Below, piece by piece: positions 42,087 to 50,683 of a stretch of 64,000 bases of DNA (position 1 is its first letter; each line of letters starts with the position of its first letter). The position numbers and the translations under genes are program-made. The notes beneath the pieces are model-generated. The model did no database searches. It saw only the letters and a list, made by a program, of their open reading frames with translations, and was not told the DNA's origin. The DNA is from Paenibacillus_E oryzisoli_A (GTDB lineage: Bacteria; Bacillota; Bacilli; Paenibacillales; NBRC-103111), in assembly GCF_050467285.1 (NCBI RefSeq), contig NZ_JBCMUN010000004.1, positions 124,001 to 188,000 of the forward strand, written 5' to 3'.

Positions 42087-42971
42087 ATGGACCTGACCTA
42101 CTTGCGAACGTTTCGACAAGTCGCTCGAAGAGCCAGCTTTACCCGGGCTGCGGAGGAGCTTGGCTACGCGCAATCCAGCGTCACGATGCAAATTCAAAAG
42201 CTTGAGCGCGAATACGGAGTCCCGCTATTCGAGCGCTACGGCCGCCAGCTGCGACTGACCGCTCCGGGTGAAACACTGCTAGGGATCGTCGTTCAGATGC
42301 TGGAGCTCTATGACCAGTCCAAAGAAATCGTCGCCAATCAACTGACCGGCACGCTGACGATCGGTACAATCCATTCGCTCGCCGCCTATTATTTACCTTC
42401 CCATCTGCATACGCTGAAAATGGCCTATCCCGGCCTGAACATACAGCTCGTGCCCGACAGCGAGTCTTCCATCCTTACCAAGGTGCGCGAAGGCGACTAT
42501 GACGTCGGCCTCCTGTTGGATCATTTTCCGGCGGACCCAACGCTCGCCTGCACCCTGGTTCGCGAAGAGCCGCTCGTCTTCATCGCCCCTCCCCATCATC
42601 CGCTTGCGGAGCGCGGCGAAGGGCTTGCCTACGCCGACTTCCGAAGTACAGAAGTCATCGTAACGGAAGACGGCTGCCTGTACCGCGGCATGTTTGAGCG
42701 ATTGCTCAAAGAGCACGATGTCGCGCTCCGGATTGGTTTTGAGCTGGGCAACCTGGAGGCGATTAAGCGCTGCGTCATGAACGGGCTGGGCATCGCACTG
42801 CTGCCCCGCATTGCGGCGGATGTGGAGCTCAGTCAGGGAACACTTGTGCAGCTGCCTTTTCCACATGCACATCTAGCCATGGACCTGCAAGTACTGCTTC
42901 ATCCTAAAAAGTGGATGTCCCAGCCGCTGCAGGCGTTTATGCAGATTTTGAAGGGAGAAGCTCCTCTGTAG
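42087..42971 (+). CDS. LysR-family regulator divergent from dapA-ridA
   Basis: The 294-residue regulator has an N-terminal winged helix (FRQVARRASFTRAAEELGYA, then SSVTMQIQKLEREYG) and a periplasmic-type effector domain (GTLTIGTIHSLAAYYLPS). ATG at 42087 lies 5 bases after AAGGAGGGG, preferred over the upstream in-frame start at 42066. Divergence and the shared inverted repeats suggest it controls dapA-ridA and itself. The effector is unknown. Confidence 0.92.
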   Translation: MDLTYLRTFRQVARRASFTRAAEELGYAQSSVTMQIQKLEREYGVPLFERYGRQLRLTAPGETLLGIVVQMLELYDQSKEIVANQLTGTLTIGTIHSLAAYYLPSHLHTLKMAYPGLNIQLVPDSESSILTKVREGDYDVGLLLDHFPADPTLACTLVREEPLVFIAPPHHPLAERGEGLAYADFRSTEVIVTEDGCLYRGMFERLLKEHDVALRIGFELGNLEAIKRCVMNGLGIALLPRIAADVELSQGTLVQLPFPHAHLAMDLQVLLHPKKWMSQPLQAFMQILKGEAPL

Positions 42972-42993
42972 CACAACGGTTGCCCTCTAACGC

Positions 42994-43033
42994 AAAAGAA
43001 GCTCTCCTTCTCGAGAAGGTAGAGCTTCTTTTG
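42994..43033. terminator. Bidirectional terminator of yjfB/pyr transcripts
   Basis: A long stem AAAAGAAGCTCT ... AGAGCTTCTTTT with an inner hairpin and T-runs on both strands. It separates lysR and yjfB and would also end pyr transcripts that read through. Confidence 0.9.
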
Positions 43034-43237
43034 TTAAACGCGAATGTCGAGATTCGCGCCCAGATGCGGTGTGACGGATGCAGCGGTGACCTTCGCCTGT
43101 GCTTGGGCAAAATCCTGCAGCATCGTGCCGGTCAAGCCGGCTTGCATATCGCTTGATTTGCTCAACAGTTGAATGCCGATCGCTTGCTTGAGTCCGTCGC
43201 CGCTATTGATCGCGGACAACATAGGGGAAATGTTCAA
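43034..43237 (-). CDS. yjfB: YjfB-family putative motility protein under a cyclic-di-GMP riboswitch
   Basis: The 67-residue protein fits the YjfB family (helical, with SSDMQAGLTGTMLQDFA and the C-terminal TPHLGANLDIRV), described as linked to motility but of unknown function. The start is TTG; its ribosome site GGAGAGGAG lies about 10 bases upstream, immediately after the riboswitch aptamer. It lies just downstream of pyrE and ends at a strong terminator. Regulation by cyclic-di-GMP is the clearest clue to its role. Confidence 0.85.
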   Translation of the reverse strand: MNISPMLSAINSGDGLKQAIGIQLLSKSSDMQAGLTGTMLQDFAQAQAKVTAASVTPHLGANLDIRV

Positions 43238-43257
43238 AATTCGTTTCTCCTCTCCAT

Positions 43258-43346
43258 GCGGTAGCTGGCAGGCATGCGGCGTTCCCGCCGGTTAGCCCCT
43301 GTAGCTTTGCGTCTGCCGCTTTCGCGTCATTTGCCTTTATCGTGAA
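43258..43346 (-). ncRNA. Cyclic-di-GMP-I (GEMM-I) riboswitch aptamer
   Basis: On the minus strand the sequence contains AAAGGCAAA, a GAAA tetraloop in P2 (TGACGCGAAAGCGGCA), the hallmark GACGCAAAGCTAC, GGGGCTAA, and the closing TGCCTGCCAGCTACC. The conserved order, spacing and tetraloop match the GEMM-I class. It lies directly before the ribosome site of yjfB, so translational control is likely. Confidence 0.93.
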
Positions 43347-43373
43347 AGGTTAACGACAACCTAACACTTCTCT

Positions 43374-43402
43374 AGTATAAAGCCGCTGCCAAAATCCGTC
43401 AA
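43374..43402 (-). promoter_or_regulatory. Promoter of riboswitch-yjfB
   Basis: TTGACG (43402-43397) and TATACT (43379-43374) are 17 bases apart. The -35 overlaps the pyrE stop codon, so yjfB can be transcribed alone. Confidence 0.75.
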
Positions 43403-44058
43403 TTTCCGACGGTCACGCCATAAGCGGCAGGATTCGCACGCCAGGAGCGCAGCAGCTCCATATCGGATGCTTGGATCGCGCCTTTTTCAAGCGCAACCTC
43501 CAGTAGCGCAGAGTAGTTGGACAGCGTTTCCAGCGGCATATTCGCCGCCTTGAACGCTTCTGTTGCCTTGTCCAGCTGGTAGGAGAAAATCGCCAGCACG
43601 CCAAGTGACTCGGCGCCTGCGTCATTCACGGCGAGCGCCGCTTTCAGCGAGCTGCCGCCCGTCGAGATGAGGTCCTCGATGACGATGACCTTTTGACCAG
43701 GCTTCACAGTACCTTCGATCAGGTTCTCTTTGCCGTGCCCTTTCGCTTTATCGCGAATGTAGATCATCGGCAGGCCGAGCTTTTGCGCGACCCAAGCCGC
43801 GTGCGGGATGCCCGCTGTCGCTGTTCCCGCCACAACTTCGGCTTGCGGGAATTTCTCTTTGATCAGCGCCGCAAAACCGTCGGCAATTGCTTCACGGATC
43901 GCCGGGTAGGACATTGTGAGGCGATTATCGCAATAAATCGGCGATTTCAGACCGGATGTCCATGTAAAAGGCTGCTGCGGACGGAGCGCTACCGCCCCAA
44001 TCTCCAGCAAAGATGCGGCAATATGCTGCGCAATCGTTTCTAATTGACTCATGTTCAT
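43399..44058 (-). CDS. pyrE: Orotate phosphoribosyltransferase
   Basis: PyrE joins orotate to PRPP to give OMP. The 219-residue protein has the PRPP loop VIVIEDLISTGGSSLKA and the early catalytic-loop region IYIRDKAKGHGKENLIEG. It is the last pyr gene, 19 bases after pyrF. ATG at 44058 (or 44052) follows AAGGAA. No terminator lies directly after it. Confidence 0.95.
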   Translation of the reverse strand: MNMSQLETIAQHIAASLLEIGAVALRPQQPFTWTSGLKSPIYCDNRLTMSYPAIREAIADGFAALIKEKFPQAEVVAGTATAGIPHAAWVAQKLGLPMIYIRDKAKGHGKENLIEGTVKPGQKVIVIEDLISTGGSSLKAALAVNDAGAESLGVLAIFSYQLDKATEAFKAANMPLETLSNYSALLEVALEKGAIQASDMELLRSWRANPAAYGVTVGN

Positions 44059-44077
44059 TCCCCGTTCCTTCCATCGT

Positions 44078-44806
44078 TTAGTTTACAGAATCGATGATCG
44101 CTTCGATCGCCGCGCGCGGATCCGCCGCGCCGGTGATCGGGCGCCCGATCACAACGTAGTCCGTGCCTTGCGCAAACGCCTGCTGCGGCGTCATGATGCG
44201 TGACTGATCGCCCACGTCGGCGCCCGCAGGGCGAATGCCCGGCGTCACCGTGACGAAGTCGGCGCCGCATGCGGCTTTAATCGCCGTCACTTCGTGCGGC
44301 GACGCGACAACACCGGCAAGGCCCGCCGCACGCGTCAGGCGCGCATAGCGCAGCACGGCCTCTTCCATGGAACCGGCGAGGCCGATCTCCTCATTCAGCA
44401 CGGCTTGGCTCGTGCTGGTTAACTGCGTGACGGCGATGACCTGCGGTCGATCGCCCCCACCTGCAAGCGCCTTGTCGACCCCCTCCAAGGCGGCCTCCAA
44501 CATTTGCTTGCCTCCGGCGGCATGCACATTGAACACATCGACCCCAAGGCGCGTCACGCTCTCCGCGCCGCCCTTGACCGTGTTCGGAATGTCGTGCATC
44601 TTCACATCGAGAAACACTTTGTAGCCGCGATCCTTCAAATTCGCGACAAAGGCTGGGCCTGCAGCATAAAACAGCTGCATCCCAACCTTGACGAAGCAGG
44701 GAATGCCGTCAAGCTGCGTCAGCAGCTTTTCCGCACTCTCCGCGTTTGCGTAATCCAAAGCGACCATGATTCGGCCTGTCAATTCAGCTCGGGTTAACGT
44801 CGTCAA
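44078..44806 (-). CDS. pyrF: Orotidine 5'-phosphate decarboxylase
   Basis: PyrF decarboxylates OMP to UMP. The active-site signature VFLDVKMHDIPNTV (Asp-x-Lys-x-x-Asp) and the phosphate loop VTPGIRPAGADVGDQ are intact in this 242-residue protein. The start is a TTG behind AAGGAGG, 9 bases away. It begins 14 bases after carB. Confidence 0.95.
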   Translation of the reverse strand: MTTLTRAELTGRIMVALDYANAESAEKLLTQLDGIPCFVKVGMQLFYAAGPAFVANLKDRGYKVFLDVKMHDIPNTVKGGAESVTRLGVDVFNVHAAGGKQMLEAALEGVDKALAGGGDRPQVIAVTQLTSTSQAVLNEEIGLAGSMEEAVLRYARLTRAAGLAGVVASPHEVTAIKAACGADFVTVTPGIRPAGADVGDQSRIMTPQQAFAQGTDYVVIGRPITGAADPRAAIEAIIDSVN

Positions 44807-44820
44807 GTCGTTGATCCTCC

Positions 44821-47800
44821 TTATGCGTAGACCGGCATGGAACGGGAGGAGAAGTTAATAGCCTCCAACATGTTCACAAGCGCTCTTACGGTATCTAGGG
44901 ATGTCATACACACGACGCCGTTCTCCACCGCTTCACGGCGGATGCGGAAGCCGTCGCGCTCAGGCTCTTTGCCTTTGGTGAGCGTGTTGACCACGAATTG
45001 CGCGTCCCCGCTGCGAATCAGATCCAGGATATTTGGTGAACCTTCGCTTAGTTTGTTAACGGTCGTTACAGGCAGACCCGCTTGCTCAATCGCCGTTGCC
45101 GTACCGCCAGTTGCGATGATCTTGTAGCCCAGGCGGTAGAAGCCTTTCAGAATTTCGATCGCTTCTTCTTTATCTTTGTCCGCTACCGTCACGACAACCG
45201 AGCCGGCAGCCGGGATTTTCATGCCTGCACCGATGAGGCCTTTGTACAGAGCTTTCGCGAAGTTGATGTCGCGGCCCATAACCTCGCCAGTGGATTTCAT
45301 TTCAGGTCCGAGCGTCGTGTCAACACGGCGCAGTTTCGCAAAGGAGAACACCGGCACTTTGACGGAGACATACGCATCTTCAGGCCACAGACCGCTTTGG
45401 TAGCCCATATCGGTCAGCTTTTGCCCCATGATAACGCGTGTTGCCACGTTCGCCATCGGAATGTTCGTTACTTTGCTCAGGAACGGCACCGTTCTGGAAG
45501 AACGCGGGTTAACCTCGATCACATACACTTGGTCGTTGTGGATAACGAACTGGATGTTCACCAGACCGAACACTTTCAGTTCCAGACCGATTTTCGTCGT
45601 GATATCGACGATTTGCGCTTTGATGCTGTCCGAGAGCGACTGCGGCGGATAAACCGCTATGGAGTCACCGGAGTGAACCCCTGCGCGCTCGATGTGTTCC
45701 ATGATGCCCGGAATCAGAACCGTTTCGCCGTCGCAGATCGCGTCAACTTCAACTTCTTTGCCCAGCATGTAACGGTCGATCAGAACCGGATGTTCAGGGT
45801 TGATTTTAACCGCATAGTCCATGTAATTCAAAAGCTCTTGGTCGGAGTACACGATCTCCATCGCACGACCGCCCAGTACGTAGGAAGGACGTACGATAAC
45901 CGGATAACCGAACTGTGCCGCTGTACCTACCGCTTGATCTACGGACGTTACTGTACCGCCAGGAGGCTGCGCAATCGCCAGCTTTTTCAGCAGAGCTTCG
46001 AATTTCTTGCGATCTTCAGCAGTATCGATGCTTTCCAGATCGGAGCCAAGGATGCGTACGCCTGCTTTGTGCAGCGGAGCTGCCAGGTTGATCGCCGTTT
46101 GACCGCCGAATTGGACGATAACGCCGATTGGCTGCTCGCGCTCGATCACGTTCATGACATCCTCGAAGAACAATGGCTCGAAGTACAAACGGTCGGATGT
46201 GTTGAAGTCCGTCGATACCGTCTCTGGGTTGTTGTTAATGATAACCGCTTCATAGCCCGCAGCTTGGATTGCCCACACCGCGTGAACTGTGGAGTAGTCG
46301 AATTCGATACCTTGACCGATACGGATTGGACCGGAGCCGAGAACAACGACTTTCTGTTTCTCTGTTTCCGTCACTTCGTCTTCCTGCTCATAAGTCGAGT
46401 AGTAGTACGGTGTCGAAGCTTCGAACTCCGCCGCGCAAGTGTCTACCATTTTGTAAACTGGTTTGACGCCATGCTGCAGACGGTAAGCGCGAACGTCCGC
46501 CTCTTTCGTGTAAGTCGCGCAGCCGGCAAGTGTGCGGATTTCCGCAACCGCGCGGTCTGTGAAGCCTTTGCGTTTAATGTCTAGGATGAGTTCTGGCGTA
46601 AGCTCGGCAGCCGCGATCTCCTGCTCGAATGTGATCATGCCGCTCAGCTTGCTCAGGAACCACCAGTCGATTTTCGTAATGTCTTGCAGTTGATCAATCG
46701 TATAACCTCTGCGGAAAGCTTCAGCGAGTAAGAACAGGCGCTCGTCGTCCGGCTTTTGCAGACGGAACTCCAGCGTCTCTTTGTCGAGCAGATCCGTTTC
46801 TTTCAGGAACAGGCGGTGTACGCCGATTTCCAAGGAACGAACCGCTTTGTGAATGGACTCTTCGAACGTACGCCCGATCGCCATAACTTCGCCGGTTGCT
46901 TTCATTTGCGTACCGAGTTTGCGGTTAGCCGCTGTGAATTTATCGAACGGCCAGCGCGGGATTTTGGAGACGATGTAGTCCAGCGCAGGCTCGAAGCATG
47001 CATACGTTTGGCCCGTTACCGGGTTGACGATTTCGTCCAGTGTGTAGCCAATCGCGATTTTCGCCGCCATTTTGGCAATCGGATAGCCCGTTGCTTTGGA
47101 AGCGAGCGCGGAGGAACGGCTCACCCGAGGGTTAACCTCGATGACATAGTATTGGAAGCTGTGTGGGTCCAGCGCGTATTGTACGTTACAGCCGCCTTCG
47201 ATGTTCAAGGCGCGGATGATTTTCAGGGATGCGGAGCGAAGCATTTGATACTCTCGGTCCGACAGCGTTTGGCTTGGCGCTACGACGATGGAGTCGCCTG
47301 TATGTACACCAACCGGGTCAAAGTTTTCCATGTTACACACAACGATACAGTTGTCGTTCGCGTCGCGCATGACTTCGTACTCGACTTCTTTCATGCCGGC
47401 GATGCTGCGTTCAACGAGACATTGGCCGATTGGGCTGTAACGCAGACCGGAAGCGACGATGTCCGTCAGTTCTTCCATTGTGTTACAGATCCCGCCGCCT
47501 GTACCACCGAGCGTGTACGCAGGACGAATGATGATCGGGAAGCCGATTTCGTTGGCAAAATCAACCGCTTGGGCAACGGACGTCACGATGACGCTGTCCG
47601 GTACCGGCTGCTCAAGCTCTCTCATCAAGTCGCGGAACAAATCGCGGTCTTCCGCTTTCTCGATCGCTGTCAGCTGCGTACCTAGCAGTTTCACGTTCTC
47701 GCTCTCGAGAACGCCTGCACGGGCCAGTTCAACCGCCATGTTCAGGCCTGTTTGGCCGCCGAGTGTCGGAAGCAAGCCGTCAGGACGTTCTTGACGGATA

Positions 47801-48030
47801 ATTTGTGTAACAAATTCGAGCGTAATTGGCTCGATATATACTTTGTCGGCCATGTTTGTGTCCGTCATGATCGTCGCCGGGTTGGAGTTGATCAGGATAA
47901 CTTCCATGCCTTCTTCTTTGAGTGCTTGGCAAGCTTGCGTGCCGGCGTAGTCAAACTCGGCCGCTTGACCGATGACGATCGGGCCGGAGCCGATCACGAG
48001 AATCTTTTTGAGTGTATTATTTTTGGGCAT
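44821..48030 (-). CDS. carB: Carbamoyl-phosphate synthase large subunit
   Basis: The 1069-residue subunit uses two ATP-grasp halves to make carbamoyl phosphate from bicarbonate, ammonia and ATP; ammonia comes from CarA through an internal tunnel. Both halves are visible (KILVIGSGPIVIGQAAEFDY and VVVLGSGPIRIGQGIEFDYS), plus the C-terminal MGS-like allosteric domain (IIATGGTATAIEQAGLPV). Length is normal. It overlaps the end of carA by 14 bases and its ATG has GGAGG 8 bases away. Confidence 0.98.
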   Translation of the reverse strand: MPKNNTLKKILVIGSGPIVIGQAAEFDYAGTQACQALKEEGMEVILINSNPATIMTDTNMADKVYIEPITLEFVTQIIRQERPDGLLPTLGGQTGLNMAVELARAGVLESENVKLLGTQLTAIEKAEDRDLFRDLMRELEQPVPDSVIVTSVAQAVDFANEIGFPIIIRPAYTLGGTGGGICNTMEELTDIVASGLRYSPIGQCLVERSIAGMKEVEYEVMRDANDNCIVVCNMENFDPVGVHTGDSIVVAPSQTLSDREYQMLRSASLKIIRALNIEGGCNVQYALDPHSFQYYVIEVNPRVSRSSALASKATGYPIAKMAAKIAIGYTLDEIVNPVTGQTYACFEPALDYIVSKIPRWPFDKFTAANRKLGTQMKATGEVMAIGRTFEESIHKAVRSLEIGVHRLFLKETDLLDKETLEFRLQKPDDERLFLLAEAFRRGYTIDQLQDITKIDWWFLSKLSGMITFEQEIAAAELTPELILDIKRKGFTDRAVAEIRTLAGCATYTKEADVRAYRLQHGVKPVYKMVDTCAAEFEASTPYYYSTYEQEDEVTETEKQKVVVLGSGPIRIGQGIEFDYSTVHAVWAIQAAGYEAVIINNNPETVSTDFNTSDRLYFEPLFFEDVMNVIEREQPIGVIVQFGGQTAINLAAPLHKAGVRILGSDLESIDTAEDRKKFEALLKKLAIAQPPGGTVTSVDQAVGTAAQFGYPVIVRPSYVLGGRAMEIVYSDQELLNYMDYAVKINPEHPVLIDRYMLGKEVEVDAICDGETVLIPGIMEHIERAGVHSGDSIAVYPPQSLSDSIKAQIVDITTKIGLELKVFGLVNIQFVIHNDQVYVIEVNPRSSRTVPFLSKVTNIPMANVATRVIMGQKLTDMGYQSGLWPEDAYVSVKVPVFSFAKLRRVDTTLGPEMKSTGEVMGRDINFAKALYKGLIGAGMKIPAAGSVVVTVADKDKEEAIEILKGFYRLGYKIIATGGTATAIEQAGLPVTTVNKLSEGSPNILDLIRSGDAQFVVNTLTKGKEPERDGFRIRREAVENGVVCMTSLDTVRALVNMLEAINFSSRSMPVYA

Positions 48031-49195
48031 ATTGAAGTTCCTCCTTGACAGCTGCCGAGCTAGCTTGCGCGGACGCTTTCCACTGAGCCAGCATTTGCGC
48101 TTGGCGCGGCTGCTCAGGGTTGTTCGTTTTATAGTCGCGAATCATCTGGATGAAATCATCGAAAAGGTAGCTGGAGTCGAATGGCCCCGGAGCCGCTTCC
48201 GGATGATATTGCACCGAGAATGCCGGATAGTTTTTATGACGCAGACCTTCGATTGTACGGTCATTGTTGTTGATGTGCGTAACTTCCAGATCCGTGCCTT
48301 GAACGGATTCTTCTTTCACCGTGTAGCCGTGGTTCTGGGATGTGATGTAGCAGCGTCCGGAGATCAAGTCTTTCACCGGATGGTTGCCGCCGCGGTGTCC
48401 GAATTTCAGTTTATCTGTATCGGCGCCGCAAGCGAGTGCGAACAATTGGTGACCCAAGCAAATGCCGAACAGCGGAATATCGCCCAGAATGCCTTTGATC
48501 ATTTCGACCGCGTGTGGAACATCTTTCGGATCCCCAGGGCCGTTGGACAGCAGCACGCCGTCCGGTGCAAGGCGGCGAATTTGCTCAGCCGTTGCGTCTT
48601 GTGGTACGACGACAACGTCGCAGTCGCGCTTGCTCAGATCGCGGATAATGCCGCTTTTCGCGCCGAAGTCTACCACAACAACGCGCTCTTTGTGACCAGG
48701 CGCACCGAATACGCTCTTCGTGGACACGCGGGAAACTTGGTCCGTCATCAGTGTTGTATTCTTCATCACTTCCATCAGTTCCTCAACGGATTTGTCGGAA
48801 GTGGTAATGATGCTTTTCATGACCCCGTAGTGGCGGATTTTACGCGTCAGCATACGCGTATCGATACCGGAGATGCCAACGATGCCGTACTCTTTAAGCA
48901 GGGAGCCGAGTGTGTATTGCGCTCTCCAGTTGCTTGGAATGTCTTCGTGCTCGCGCACAACGAAGCCGTGGATGAATGGACGCACGGATTCGAAGTCGTC
49001 GCGGATCACGCCGTAGTTACCGATCAGCGGATAAGTCATCGTGACGATTTGCCCGCAGTAGGATGGATCGGAAAGCACCTCTTGATAACCTGTCATACCT
49101 GTATTAAAAACGACCTCGCCGACGGATTCACCTTCACTACCGAACGATTTACCTGTAAAAAGCGTGCCGTCTTCCAGCAACAATCTTGCCTGCAT
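48017..49195 (-). CDS. carA: Carbamoyl-phosphate synthase small (glutaminase) subunit
   Basis: CarA hydrolyses glutamine and passes ammonia to CarB. The 392-residue protein has MQARLLLEDGTLFTG at the start, FGICLGHQL with the nucleophile Cys, and HPEAAPGP with His and Glu. ATG at 49195 lies 9 bases from GAAGGAG; upstream in-frame codons to 49324 have no good site. Two ARG-box-like palindromes lie about 80-115 bases upstream, suggesting arginine control on top of pyrimidine control. Confidence 0.97.
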   Translation of the reverse strand: MQARLLLEDGTLFTGKSFGSEGESVGEVVFNTGMTGYQEVLSDPSYCGQIVTMTYPLIGNYGVIRDDFESVRPFIHGFVVREHEDIPSNWRAQYTLGSLLKEYGIVGISGIDTRMLTRKIRHYGVMKSIITTSDKSVEELMEVMKNTTLMTDQVSRVSTKSVFGAPGHKERVVVVDFGAKSGIIRDLSKRDCDVVVVPQDATAEQIRRLAPDGVLLSNGPGDPKDVPHAVEMIKGILGDIPLFGICLGHQLFALACGADTDKLKFGHRGGNHPVKDLISGRCYITSQNHGYTVKEESVQGTDLEVTHINNNDRTIEGLRHKNYPAFSVQYHPEAAPGPFDSSYLFDDFIQMIRDYKTNNPEQPRQAQMLAQWKASAQASSAAVKEELQYAQK

Positions 49196-49276
49196 GTAGT
49201 TCAACTCCTTCGCATTTGTCAGGCGACTCCCCTTGCGAACCGCCGTATCCCTTTCGCCTTGCTTCCCGCAAGGACT

Positions 49277-49310
49277 TGCATAAAAATCAATCTGTTTGTA
49301 TAAATATACA
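49277..49310. promoter_or_regulatory. Two ARG-box-like ArgR/AhrC sites upstream of carA
   Basis: TGTATAAATATACA (49297-49310) matches the ARG-box core TGNATWWWWATNCA perfectly; TGCATAAAAATCAA (49277-49290) matches with one mismatch. They are 20 bases apart, about two helical turns, in the 185-base gap between pyrC and carA. Confidence 0.65.
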
Positions 49311-49380
49311 CGATTTTTGACCAACCGTATAGGGCTTTCCGGGCAATTCGCTTCACTTTAATGAGCCTTTTTCGAACTTT

Positions 49381-50664
49381 TTATGACCAGACGACTTTGC
49401 CCGATGCAATCGTTACAACCGGCCAGCCTTTGAGTTCCCAACCAATGAACGGGGTGTTTTTGCTGCGGGAGACGATTTCTTCTTTCTTGACGTCACGCGG
49501 CGTGTCCAAATCGACGATGGTGATGTCCGCTTTGGTTCCGACGCTCAAGGTGCCGTATGGCAGTCCGAACACGTCAGCCGGCTTCTTCGTCATGCGGTCA
49601 ACCAGGAAGCCCAGCGTCCATTTCCCTGTCTCGACGAACTTCGTGTAGAGCAGCGGGAACGCTGTCTCAAACCCGAGAATACCGAATGGTGCCATCATCA
49701 TGCCTTTGGCTTTCTCTTCTTCTGCGTGCGGCGCGTGGTCGGTTACGATGATGTCAATCGTGCCGTCTTCCAACGCTTCGATCACCGCTTCCACGTCGCG
49801 CGGTGTGCGCAGGGGTGGGTTCATTTTCCAGTTAGCGTCAAGCCCCGGAATGTCTTCGTCGGAGAGCACCAGATGATGCGGGCACACTTCTGCGGTTACG
49901 TTGACGCCGAATTTTTTCGCTTGGCGAATCAGGCGAACCGATTGCTCGGTGGATACGTGGCACACGTGGTAGTGAACACCTGTCGCTTCTGCCAGCAGCA
50001 CGTCGCGGCCAACGTGAATCGCTTCGGATTCGTTCGGGATGCCTTTGAGCCCGTGTTTCTTCGAGAACGAACCTTCCGTTACGGCTGCTCCGACAACCAG
50101 CGTGTCGTCCTCACAGTGCGCGATGATCGGCATATCCATCGAAGCGGCCAAAGCCATTGCATCCTTCATCATTTGCGCGCTCTGAACGCCGACGCCGTCA
50201 TCCGTGTAGCCGATAACGCCCGCTTCTTTGAGTGCGGCAAAATCCGTCAATTCGCGGCCGAGCTGGTTCTTGGTGATCGTCCCGTAAGGCAGGACGCGAA
50301 TCACACCTTCCGTCGCCGCCTTATCATATATGTAGTTCACCGTGTCGACCGTATCGATAACCGGTCTTGTGTTCGGCATGCAGGCGATCGTTGTAAAACC
50401 GCCTCTCGCCGCAGAGCGTGTGCCTGTCGCAATGTTCTCTTTATGCTCGAATCCCGGTTCGCGAAGATGCACGTGCATGTCGATGAAGCCTGGCGTTACC
50501 AGCTTGCCTGCTGCGTCGATCACTTCGTGTCCTGCCGTTTGCGGCGCCTCGCCTGCGGAGGCGTCCAGCACCTGTGTAATCACGTCATTTTCGACCAAAA
50601 TGTGTTTCTTCGCTGTTTCATTATTGACATCAACGGTTAATCCGTTCAGAATCCAAATCCCCAT
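49381..50664 (-). CDS. pyrC: Dihydroorotase
   Basis: Dihydroorotase closes carbamoyl-aspartate to dihydroorotate. The 427-residue amidohydrolase has the metal motif GFIDMHVHLREPG, the later His in CHVSTEQ and CPHHLVLS, and the catalytic Asp in IIVTDHAPH, as in the class I family. GGAGG lies 10 bases before the ATG. It is 19 bases after pyrB. Confidence 0.96.
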   Translation of the reverse strand: MGIWILNGLTVDVNNETAKKHILVENDVITQVLDASAGEAPQTAGHEVIDAAGKLVTPGFIDMHVHLREPGFEHKENIATGTRSAARGGFTTIACMPNTRPVIDTVDTVNYIYDKAATEGVIRVLPYGTITKNQLGRELTDFAALKEAGVIGYTDDGVGVQSAQMMKDAMALAASMDMPIIAHCEDDTLVVGAAVTEGSFSKKHGLKGIPNESEAIHVGRDVLLAEATGVHYHVCHVSTEQSVRLIRQAKKFGVNVTAEVCPHHLVLSDEDIPGLDANWKMNPPLRTPRDVEAVIEALEDGTIDIIVTDHAPHAEEEKAKGMMMAPFGILGFETAFPLLYTKFVETGKWTLGFLVDRMTKKPADVFGLPYGTLSVGTKADITIVDLDTPRDVKKEEIVSRSKNTPFIGWELKGWPVVTIASGKVVWS

Positions 50665-50683
50665 GCTCTTGTAGCCTCCTCGG

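Noticed and set aside
45082..46584. 500-codon plus-strand frame opposite carB
   Set aside because: It lies wholly within carB, lacks a domain, and is explained by the high GC codon bias of the opposite strand.
47972..49303. 443-codon plus-strand frame opposite carA
   Set aside because: Antisense to a complete carA with catalytic residues; no ribosome site or recognisable product.
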